64,000 nt of DNA, taken from contig OY855906.1 of assembly GCA_963693305.1 (NCBI GenBank), forward strand, positions 9,857,602-9,921,601. Reading direction: 5' to 3'. The DNA comes from Meandrina meandrites. Lineage: Eukaryota; Cnidaria; Anthozoa; Scleractinia; Meandrinidae. The notes beneath the pieces are model-generated. The model worked only from the letters and a program-made list of their open reading frames with translations. It was not told the origin of the DNA and did not search any database. Positions 36,901 to 46,800 of this stretch are shown piece after piece. The position numbers and the translations under genes were made by a program. How positions within the stretch are numbered: position 1 is the stretch's first letter; each line of letters starts with the position of its first letter.

Positions 36901-39900
36901 ACCAAATTCTGCACTGCACAAGGGATGTTGATACACTATTTCTCTGTAGCTTTGGCACTGTGGTTTGTGGTTTACAGCATCAATTTACTTCAGGTAACTG
37001 TACTAAAGGTTATTCGCATCAAAATTTACTCGTATTCTGCTGGTCAGTCAGTAAATGTTGGCTAATGGTCGCTAATAACTTGCCAATAGCCTAATTTCAA
37101 TGTTTTAAGATTTAGCCAATAGACAGTAGACATAGACAGTAGACTATGAGACTCTGGAAGTAACGTTAACCCCACACAATCTAAGTTTTATTCCCCAGAG
37201 ACTCATGATGTGGTCTATCTGTTTAGGCTGAATTTTTAACATAGTGAAACTGGGCTATTTGTTAATGTCATCAGCTCTATTAAACATGCTGCCATTAATT
37301 AACTTAACCAATATATTAACATCCAAACTCAAAATCAAAATCCCGCTGTCAGGAAGGCAACCAAGTGCAGTGCGCTCAGCCAATTAGAAAGGTAATCAAG
37401 ATCAAGTAATTTTGCTCCAGGCAATTACTTAAATTAAGAAAAAATGTCCTCTGTCTCGGCCAAACAGAATTGAATAATTTTGCCCTCTATGTTATTAATT
37501 CATAGCTTGACCACTTCTAGCCACTGTTGTGTATTTCTAACTGCATTGTGTATCCTGTGATTGAGGATCTTGAAATTTTGGAATGATATTTGAAAATTTT
37601 CATTCATAAAGAACTTCAAGATTTTCACTGGGTTCTGCACATTATTTGTAAAGTCTGTTCCGGGACCTCCAACAACCCTGCAATGATCCTGCAAGAAAGG
37701 CTACTTTTAATTAAGATCATTTTTGGTAAAATCCTCATGTAACCCTTGAGGATTCATCTTGAAACATTCTTTGCTAAGATCTTTACCAAAATCTTTGTTA
37801 GACCCACATCATATCAAAGATCTTAATTTAAAGTCTACTTGTTATTTGTTATGATATTTCTTTCTTTCAGATGATTTGTTCTGAGAGCCTTGTTAGCGTT
37901 CAAGGAAAAGTTTACAAAGTGAAGCATGTTGTGTGGTCTTTAGTTTGCTGGCTTCTTCCTTGCATTCCCGTGGGCATTGTGTTGGGTTCCAAATCTTTGT
38001 CATATGTTCCATTAAACATGCGTCTCTGCTTTCCTAATGGCACAGACACAGCGTTTTACACAACGACTTTCATAACAGAGGTTTCACAGGGAGTGGGTTG
38101 CACGTGCCTGTTTTTCGTTGTCTACAAGCTCTTTATGGTAAATGTTTTACTTAATTTTAGATGTATATCATAAGAGAAAAGATGCGAGGAATATATTCAT
38201 TAGTCAATCAGCTGCGTATTTCTTAAAAAATATCAACTTTTGCTGGCAATTTAGGTGGGTGGCAAGTCGAGTTGTCATGCATTTAACAGTAAGAAAATGA
38301 CAAACAAAAACTTCTGGCAAGAAGTTAAGGAGCAAAAAAAGGTGCATTGTGATGTTGATATTAAGGTTAACTTATTATATTGATTGGTATTGGCAAATCA
38401 ATGACCAATCAATGATACTACAAGTTAATTCCCCTTATTACATTAATTGTTATTGATTCAGGGCTTTTGACATTATGCAATGATGTGATTTTGCACCATC
38501 AATAATTTATCTCAAATCGCATCCAATTGCATAGTTGATAGGAGTGAGCAAAATACACATGGAATTGAATTTTGTATTATCTGAAGACCAATTGATCGAT
38601 TTACACGGTATGATTTGTTGCATGCAACAAATATGACAGGCCTACAACATGACTTAGAGCCCTTAACACGTGCACGTGTCTGTCTTAAGGATGCGGTAGG
38701 TTGATTTACATGACACAATTGTGTTGTAGTCATCATGGCATAAGCTTGTCACATACCAGAAAGTTGTACTGTGTAAATCTAAGGATGTCATACTCTGCCT
38801 TAGCAGCAACAAGTACTTACACAAGTTACCAACACCTTGCACTACTGGGTCACTTACTCGCTTCAGTTTAATCTTACTTTTGTTTCCTATGGGAGGCACG
38901 ATTGCCTATATAATGGTTAGTACACTGGACTCTTGATCAAGAAGTCCAGGCTTGAGTCCTGGCTGGTCATTTTATTGCATTGTGTTCTTGGGCAAGACAC
39001 TTAACTCTCACAGAGCCTCTCTCCACCCAGGTGTATAAATGGGTACCAGCAATTTAATGCTGGGGGGTATAGCCCTGCAAAAAACTTCCATCCTGTCCAG
39101 GGGGAGTAGAAATACTCCTAGTTGCTTCATGCTACGGAAACTGGAATAAGCCCTGGCCTGATGGCCACTTGGCTCTGGTGCTGACTCTACCTTAACCGTA
39201 ACATTCTTTTGTCATTTCAGCTACGAGATATCTCAACGGTAAGTGGTGATCAAGCCAAAGTAAGGAAGAAGAAGATGGACAAGGTCTTGAAGCGCCTGGT
39301 GTTTCTCATGCTTGCATATGCCGCCATCACAGCTCTCACCTATATTCCAATGTGTGCATTGCAGCAACATTCCAAACTACTGGAATATCATACAAAGCAG
39401 TATTTTGGTTGCCTGATGTTTTCCCCCCCTGACCATTGTCCCAGAAGTAAGTACCAATGGCATCAGAACTGTACCTGACGACTGCCACATTAAACACACT
39501 CAGAAGCGATATGACTAATAAGTAATTTTTCTATTGTATAAAATTTCCTTAAGATTAAAGGAAACCTCAAAATAATAGTTTTATAAGGTAGAAAAAATCA
39601 CAACATTCTCATGGCAACATAATTTTACACATAATTCTTTTATCTTGAGAGTTGTTACAAAATTGTAGCATTAATTTATTTTTCCATGCCGTTAGCATTT
39701 TGACTTGATTTTGTACCACTTTATGTTATTTTCTGACTTTCTGAGAAAAATGGTAAATCCAAGATGGTGGTTTTTATGTGACAGGACAGGCATCCCAGGG
39801 GGGGGGGAGGGTTGATGTTTTTGTCGTAGCCTTCTTAAGCCTTCATACTTTTTCTTTATTTTATTGAAGAGAAGGTAAAATTTTATTTCATCGAGCACTT

Positions 39901-40693
39901 ATATTCCACGTTATTTTAAGCTCCATACAAAGTCTTATAGAAGGTTTTTTGGTTTGAATCTCCCCACCCCTCTGGAAATTCCAGTTAAGCCTATACCTTC
40001 CTTTTAAAATTTTGGCTTTTGAGACCCCCCACCCCCTTTAAACTTCCATTGACCTTCCATGGGCTAGGTATGGATGTTTTCTGGAATGCAGATAGAGCAC
40101 TCAAAATTATTCCCAATGGCTTAAATTGTAACAACACTGCGTACTTCAAGTAGTCACGTCCCACTTGATATGCTTACATAAATCGTTCATGCGCTTACAC
40201 TAATCTTTCGTATGCTTACATAAATCATTTATTTGATTGATTTCTTGAATCGTGAGCTTGGGATGCTTGTGGTCGCAACTGACAAAAGTAATGTTATCTT
40301 ATATTTAGCTAAGGGCTTTCTACTCAAAGCAAAACAATTTGAATGTGCACCAATAGAACAAAAACCTTAGGGTGGGAGGGGGGCATCAACCCTCTCCTCT
40401 CCCACATAGTTTAATTGTACCACAGTGGGTGTATGAATTTGCTTGTTTGTCTGAGAGTTGCATTCCTCTTTAGGTCATTATAAATTGTTCTAATTTGTGT
40501 CTGTGCAATAATTTTGTAACCAACAGCTTATGAAAAGTACACTTTCTCAGCCACTTTTGTCGTGTCTACACTGAGCTCAGCATTTTTTGCTCTGACGACT
40601 GTGTGTTTCTTGGCGTTCAACAAGCAGTCCCGCAAGCTATGGAGCTTCTGGTTGTTCAGGTTACAAGGCTGCTGTGGGGATAGCAGCCATTGA
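30945..40693 (+). CDS. Frizzled-like (class F-like) seven-transmembrane receptor without CRD, 447 aa
   Basis: Seven exons join in phase: 30945-31180, 32656-32868, 35536-35591, 36815-36993, 37871-38137, 39221-39446, 40527-40693; all GT-AG, 448 codons with stop. A hydrophobic anchor at residues 34-59 is followed by a short Cys-containing ectodomain (NQS glycosylation site at 80) and then seven further helices. Frizzled-type features seen: RCYPHVIPLY after the first of these helices; a Cys-rich loop leading into CTAQGMLIHYFSVALALWFV (compare the Cys-x-x-x-x-x-L/M-x-x-Y-F helix 3 of Frizzleds); a basic loop KVRKKKMDKVLKRLVFLMLAY before helix 6; and CFPNGTD where Frizzleds carry a conserved Cys between helices 4 and 5. 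The extracellular Frizzled cysteine-rich domain is absent and the cytosolic tail is short (ends CCGDSSH), lacking KTxxxW. Start: the first ATG with a good context, MSALISSPG. Could be another 7TM class; the gene model itself is strong. Confidence 0.8.
32065..32265. mobile_element. GGAATTTCC foldback MITE, copy 3, with a C17 tract
   Basis: GTTGTTCCAGAAGATATACT leads into CTGGAAATTCCAGTTTAGG and TTTTAAAATGTTG. A run of 17 C follows (32171-32187), where other copies have CCCCCCACCCC. It is directly followed by a SINE. Confidence 0.55.
32275..32560 (+). repeat. tRNA-derived SINE, copy 2 (best preserved)
   Basis: Head: GGTGGCCTAATGGTTAGTGC (A box) and GGTTCGGGTTCAAGCCC (B box). Body: GGCAAGATACTTAACTCTCA, CCACCCAGGTGTATAAATGG, CTGCTGGGGGTAACCCTGCA, GGACTAGCATCCCGTCCAGG and CTCCTAGTCGCTTCATGCTA. 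Other copies: 12172-12415 (minus), 38891-39195 and fragments near 41520-41925 and 57211-57290. Confidence 0.8.
33384..34020 (+). repeat. Diverged direct duplication, about 0.2 kb per unit
   Basis: Unit 1 (about 33384-33608) and unit 2 (about 33808-34020) share in order TTTTAGAGCAAAATTC/TTTCTTAGCAAAATTC, AAACCTTT, TGATGTGATTT, GCAGYACTTTYTGAGAAA, AGCATG, CAGGCCGAATCAG and CATCCATTCGTGTGCAATTTGT. Units are separated by unrelated sequence. Intron 32869-35535. Confidence 0.65.
34250..35143. mobile_element. hAT-like non-autonomous element with an inner foldback
   Basis: TIRs are GGGGTGGCGAATGG (34250) and CCATTCGCCACCCC (to 35143). Flanks TTCTTATA (34242-34249) and TTCTTATG (35144-35151) are a 7-of-8 target duplication, as for hAT elements. 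Subterminal TCTCGGAATCTCGG-type repeats occur on both sides (34290-34390 and 35000-35125). The centre, about 34478-34877, is a separate palindromic element with GGCCATGTTCTAAA-GAGCAGGGGAC ends, related to the one at 8798-9029. No transposase frame. Confidence 0.75.
36233..36267. repeat. Short strong hairpin
   Basis: GGTGTCCAATTACAA and TTGTAATTGGACACC form a perfect 15-bp stem with a five-base GAAG-type loop. It is in intron 35592-36814. Flanking 35990-36370 has no exon support. Confidence 0.65.
37089..37255. mobile_element. TA-inserted MITE, copy 2
   Basis: Ends GCCTAATTTCAATGTTTTAA and AACATAGTGAAACTGGGC, with TA on both sides. Shares TIR and interior layout (AGACTCTGG, CCAGAGACTC, GTTTAGGCTGAATTTT) with 21258-21410. 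It starts 95 bp after exon 4 of the 7TM gene. Confidence 0.7.
38891..39195 (+). repeat. tRNA-derived SINE, copy 3
   Basis: A-box-like TATATAATGGTTAGTACACT, B-box-like GGCTTGAGTCCTGG, then the family body (TTGGGCAAGACACTTAACTC, CACCCAGGTGTATAAATGGG, CTCCTAGTTGCTTCATGCTA). It ends about 25 bp before the acceptor of exon 6 of the 7TM gene (39221), so it abuts the branch-point region. Confidence 0.75.
39935..40095. mobile_element. GGAATTTCC foldback MITE, copy 4
   Basis: GGTTTTTTGGTTTGAATCTC, CTCTGGAAATTCCAGTTAAG, CTTTTAAAATTTTGGCTTTT and CCATGGGCTAGGTATGGATG in family order. Intron 39447-40526. Confidence 0.7.
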
Positions 40694-41519
40694 AAAGAAT
40701 GACTGGTTTCTTTATTCCATCTTATTATAATGGCAAGTAAAACTTAAGCAAGTAGAAAGTCTTGATATAATGTCCCGTTGTTTCAGTAACGCTTCTAACA
40801 TTTTTCCAATTTCGTAATTTCCAAGAATCAATTGGTTCTGATTTCTTATTTAATGGAGCCAATTGTAATTTAGGTGAGGTTAGACTCAAGCCAATGCTGG
40901 CTGTCCTTTAGCTAGTGGGGCATCACGTGCTTGCAGTTCCAGGCTGGTGTGTGCAGACATGGCTCACTCCTCCATGGAGGGCTCTTTTATTTTTTCGTTT
41001 GGGCTTGTAAATGGGGAGAGGTTAAAAGTAAGCGCATGGTCACTCAGCCAAGGGAGATGGGGAAATAAAAGTATGTGGGGACACTGGGAAGCGTTATCCC
41101 CACGCTCCCCCAATTTTTTTATTTTTTTGTGTTCTTTCGTCTTTTTCCCCTCCACTGAAGGAGCCTCTGTTTGGCCTTGTTCTCAAGCTTAGCCATGCTT
41201 TCAATCAGTGGTCAGGCAGACAGGTGATTAGAAGAAAATTGTTAACTTGAAAGTTACTGGCTAGTTAGTTATGTTGTTTCAGTGTCAAATTCAGCAGCAC
41301 TTTAAACTAGCTGACATTAAACATTTGAACTAAATATAACGTATTTTGGAATTATAGATAAATATAAAGTTTGAGAATAATTTAATAGTCGCAATGCAGT
41401 CATACCTGGCCAAAAGCACTATGCAAGTTTCAAATGAAGACTTGATACATTCAAGTCTTTATTTTTGGTATTTTGCCAGGTTGTTCCAACAATTACTCAC
41501 CAGTACGTAATATACAGTG

Positions 41520-41925
41520 GCTTCCGGGTTCCATGTTCCATGTTGAACCCCTGCCCAGGGTCATTGTATTGTGTTCTTGGACAAGATACTTTACTTTCAC
41601 AGTGCCTCTCTCCAGCCAGATGTGTAAAGGGGTACCATTGAATTAAATTCTGGGGGTAAACCCTGCAATGTGCTAGCATCCCATCCAGGCTGAGAAGTAG
41701 AAATACTCCAAGTCACATCCTCTCTGGCAAGATGGGCCACACTGACCTGACACAGACTAATAATTGTATTATACACCTGGTTTGAGATACGCACTGTGAC
41801 AGGAAAGTCTATTTTTCAAGAACCCCAACACAGTGACCCCACCCATGCTGGCTAGGCCTGTTCAAGGCTGGACCTCTAAATCCCAAGTCCAACATGCTAA
41901 CCATTAGGCCACCACACATTCCGCA
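41520..41925. repeat. Two SINE fragments in opposite orientation
   Basis: Plus strand 41560-41725 has the SINE body (TTCTTGGACAAGATACTTTA, CTCTCTCCAGCCAGATGTG, CTGGGGGTAAACCCTGCAAT). Minus strand 41825-41925 has the tRNA-like head (GGTGGCCTAATGGTTAGCAT). Head and body are inverted relative to each other, so two insertions or a rearranged copy. Confidence 0.65.
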
Positions 41926-43769
41926 GTCAAAGTTGAGTGACCAAAAAGTAGGTGTTGGCCCAAGCATGGCATTTTTAGATGAGTGTGCAATGTGACTAAT
42001 GATAGCATTTTTCAAAAAAAAAAAAAAAAGGTCACAGACTAAAAATAGCTTTTTTTAATGTACAATAATAATATTGTCAAATATTAGTTTCATAGACATT
42101 GCACCATGTTTGGGGTGAAAAAACTGCAGAAGTTTCATAATGTACTGTTTATTTTCAGCCACACCCAAGCAAATATTTATTACAAACTTAATAAGAAAAA
42201 AAAAGGACTTTAGTTAAATGGGTTAAGTTATGAAAGAAAAATAGTGTACATATCACTTCTTTTATGTTTAGGGTTGAGCAGTAAAAGAGTACATTGTCTC
42301 CCCTGTTGAAAGGAGTTTAATGAAGGGTATTTTAATATGCTGTTTAGTGCTCTCTGGATGGTTGTCTGAAGGACAATTTTTCAAATAATAATTTGTCATT
42401 AATAATTCAATAAACATTTTTAGTCAAATAAAATACAGTGGAATTCCAATTTGTCAAACCTCCTGCTAACTCTGACAAAAAGTTGTTAGCTGTTGTTGTA
42501 AACAGATTTTTTGCTTATTTCTTGGCTGCCAGTAAATGTGTTTATTTTCCTCAGATTTGTTTCACTAAATCAAACACTGGGGCACTTAATTACCGCTGAT
42601 TTCTTGAACTCCTCAGATTGTTTACAAATCAGTTTTTGTTTTCCTTCAAGAAATTGGGACTTCACTGTATTTATTTGAATAAAAATAGGACAAAGATAAC
42701 AATATTTTATGGACTTGATATATCCAAGATATAATCAAGTTTATTAGATAGCAGCATTATGTATATACAGAAACCCATAAGGGTTGAAACATGTAACTCC
42801 CTATGATTCGTATTGTACAAAGCGTCTGCACATTCATGTTCATTAAGTACCATATTTGGAAAATCACGAGAAACAAATCAACCAATCAAAACTGTAATAT
42901 TTGGATGAAATTCACAGCGCACGCTAGCTCGCGCTAAATGGCGTAATCTTGTTTTTGAACAACTTTGGTCAAATAAAGTTAAATTTGGTTAAATTCTTCT
43001 GTTTCATCGTCATTTAGTGGTCTGGAGACCTTCACTTGGATACTCTTAATGAATTTCTTTAGTTTCTGTGAGTAATTTACTGCGTTTAGATCGGAATTCA
43101 AGTGACTTACAGCAAAACCGAAAATTTTCTTGCGTGTGTAAATCATTCGCGTACCAACTCCTTGTGTTTCCAAATATGGTACTTGTCAAAACTGAATATT
43201 TGAATGCTGTGAACGTGCGTTACACGTTTCAACTCCTTATGAGTTTCTGGTATATAATAATAGTAAGAATTATTTTTAGAAAAAGAAAATTTAAAATTAT
43301 TACAGTATGGTGATTAGATTATTGTTTGTCTTGTATGTTTGTTTTGATTTTTGTGACACAACCCAAGTGTCACTTGATCTCATAATTTGTTCTATGTATT
43401 TGCATAGTGCATGTTCTTGGATCATTTCTTCATTTACATGAAGGAGCTGTATTTTATTCAAAAGAATCACATGCAGCTATTGTAGTTGATTCTCTTTGTC
43501 ATAACCTTAAAAATTGGTTGCTAAAAATGTGATAAAACGTTTCCCATGAAATATCTTTGCTACATGGTAGTCCTGATAATTTGACACCAGAGTTGATTTT
43601 TCAACTCTATAACAGTCATTAAAAGTACATTAATTTCCTGGTGTGTCAAATTTGCTGTAGTGTTTAAATAGCGGTAATTTATCTTTCTTTACCATCTGTA
43701 ACTTGAAATGGTAACAACTTAGTGTTTCACTTTGATAGAGCATTAGAAAATAGTTTGTGGGCTTGATGT

Positions 43770-43775
43770 TTTATT
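43770..43775 (-). terminator. Candidate poly(A) signal of the dehydrogenase gene
   Basis: TTTATT on plus (AATAAA on minus) 43 bp past the stop at 43818-43820. Confidence 0.5.
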
Positions 43776-43817
43776 TTCTGATCCTGATTTGCTGTCATTT
43801 CAATTTGAAGCAGCAAG

Positions 43818-46800
43818 TTATTCTTTGACTTCTGACTCATTAACATGAAAACCACATTCGGAGAGAAGACCCTCATCCACATAGCCCTTTAAACACTCAA
43901 TAGAGTACTTCCAAAGGGCAGCTTGATGTATTTCATTCCTAAAAATAAAACCAAGTAGTATTAATCCGTTACCTTACAAAAAGTTGTCCCTGAAGAAATG
44001 GTACCCCTGCTCCTCCAAGCCAGTTAATTCGGCTTTAGCATTTATATAAAAAAATGTTCTTCCTACTGACCAAGCCTATAATATTATAAGCCGTCCCAGT
44101 TTCCACTTGTTCCCCAAGGGGCAGCCCTTATTTAGCCTGAACAGATATGAGCCGCCCAACAGGATATGGTTTTCAGTGTCTCGAGTCTTAAACAGGGTGT
44201 ACATTTTTCATTATTACTTAGAGTCTTGAACAGGGTGTCTTTCGGGGCTGGAAGCCTTGAATGGGGTGTGAACAGTGGCACGGTGCACAGTCGACTTGTT
44301 TGGTATGCTTTCCACGAGAGCCATGCTTATTAAAAGTAATAATCAGGGTCACCAAAAAAGGTTTCTAGTCTAGATCAGTGTTTTGCTTGCAGGCTTTTGA
44401 TTTGATCCTTAAGAAATTGACTGGGATCTTTATTTTTAACGAGTTTAATTACGGAAAAGGCAGTGAACAGCAGATTATTATTCATTAGACTGTATTAGTA
44501 GTGGAGTGTGTTGCAATATGTAGTGTGTGTGTGTGATTTACTCTGTACTTGCCTTGCTAAGCTGGATGGCTGAGCTGGTTTGCAGTTGCTGTAATAAACA
44601 CCACTGACCTCAGCAAGCTCTGGATTCACCGCACAGTTAATAGTTGTCATTGCTCCCTTTTCTGGTGTTACTGTCATCCCCAAAGCATTCATCAATTTGA
44701 AACCATTCTTCATTAAAGGGTAGTCCTGAAAATTCCTTGTTATCTCTGTAGAGACCTAAAAAATGATATAAATATTACTGGTAATAGAGCGTTTTCATAT
44801 GACATCACGGCAGCCATATTGGTGTTCCAAAACAAAGAAGCGGAGACCATATTGGTGTACAAACCATTCCTCTGGGAATTAGACTCTTTTCTATGCAAAA
44901 CTTGTCTTTGTTGTAGTAAACCAATATGGCTGCTAGTCACATGAGTGAAAACACTCTATATGCTGATCATGATCGAGTTATCAGTACACAAAAGACTCAA
45001 GTTTAAGGCAACAGAAATGTTTCGTTTAGTTTTGACTGAAACTTTATTCTACAGCTTTCTCGATTTGGCAAAGAGTGCAGAGTTTAAAATTAATCAAATT
45101 AATATATATGTTGTGGTTTAATTTTATATTTGGTTTAAAATTTTGTAAACCAGTTTGATTTTTGTTTTTCATTGTCTTGTATCTATTATCTTGATCTGAA
45201 ACAATGGGGAATACAAATAAAACTGGTTTAAAAAATTTAAACCGCAACAATATATAAGGTAATTGTACCACTCCTGGATGAAGAGCACAGAAGGTGAATC
45301 CTTGAGAGGCCAATTGCTTGTGAAGATAAAACATTGTCATCACCTAGTGAAAAAATAAAAAGCTTAAAAGTGGCCCGTAATGATTTAAATATTCCCATCT
45401 TTGGTATTTTGTTGGAGCTATGCTAATAATGTTGAGGTAAAACTTTTAGTACAACTTTTAGTACGGTAAACGTTTTTCTTTTTGATATATTTTTGTCCAT
45501 CAGACAAAAAAAAAGTATTTTACACTTTTTTAAAAAATTCTGTAAGTGGGGTTCAGAGCCACCTTAAATTTATGAAAAAAATAACGTATCTCGGAATACT
45601 GCCTGCAGGATTTTTTTAAAATAAAATAAAATAAAAAAATGTTTCTTTTGTCAATTAGACAAAAATATATGAAAACCAAGAACTTTCACCAAGTAGTTTG
45701 AGTTATTAGCCCCAAAAGGTCCAAAAGAGGGTATATTTGAACCCTTTTTATGTTGTCATGGCAACTTATTTATACATCACAGTGACCTCAATTTGTTTAT
45801 TGGTAAAACATGTACAGGTTTGTAATAAAAGATTTCCGTAAATGTTATTGGTATAGCTGCGATAGAACACCAAAGTTGGTCATTGCTAAGAAATTGGAAC
45901 CATTACAAGCCACCTTTTAAAGGGGCACTGTCACAGGGATTTTTACATTTTAGGGTGAAAATAAAATAAAAGATAAAATGAAATGCTTTTTCACGTACAC
46001 AGAGTACTCCTAGAAAGTCAAGAGAAGGAAATCTATTGAACAAACCATAGTCTCAGTTGCGGGCGATTTTTCCACAAAACAAAAGAAAAACTTGAAAAAA
46101 TCAGCCTGATGTTTTCAAGTTGCAGCCATTTGCATCCTGGCAATCTGCAGCCAAGCACTAAATTATAGTCTCAGAGTACCGGTTGAGTAGTTTTAAGCAA
46201 AAATGAACCAGTATTTTTGGGTGTCCTGTGATTAGAATGCCTTTTAGCTTTTCAAAGTTATCCTAAAAGTTGGTGACAGTGGCCCTTTAAGAACTAATGG
46301 ATGGACTTACTTGATCTCTATTAATAGCTCACTTTAATATTTTGAAGGTATTTTTCTTACTGCTTAACTGCAAGTCATAATAGTGTGCAGCTCCAGAAAA
46401 TATCCATACCTAACCCATGGAAGGTCGATGGAAATTCTGAAGGGTTGGGGGGTCTCAAAAGCCAAAATTTATTAAAAGGAAAGTATGGGGCTTAACTGGA
46501 ATTTCCAGAGGGGTTGGGGGGATTCAAACCAAAAAACCTTTCATGGGAGGCCATACAACTAGGGCTGCCCCACCCTAACACCCCCAAGCTCTCTTTCAAA
46601 ACATTATAAATATTAAAATGAATGAATAAAATAAAATATATTACTGGGGCACTATATCTGCGTGTCTGTGTCCATTCTGTGTGGAGGAACACTGCTAAAC
46701 AAAATGGAGAAAGCTAAAAAAAGGCTGTCCTCACATGCCAGCTGTGAAGCCGCAAGAATGAGTCAATTGGTTCAAAACTTAGGTGGAAGCAAGCCTGGCC

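Larger units (their letters stand above)
40694..43817. other. Intergenic region with SINE fragments
   Basis: Between the convergent 7TM and dehydrogenase genes. It includes the probable 3' UTR of the 7TM gene (an AATAAA occurs at 41064-41069), SINE body on plus (about 41540-41745), SINE head on minus (about 41825-41925) and a 16-17 A run at about 42011-42027. Short frames at 42979-43313 show no family signature. Confidence 0.55.
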
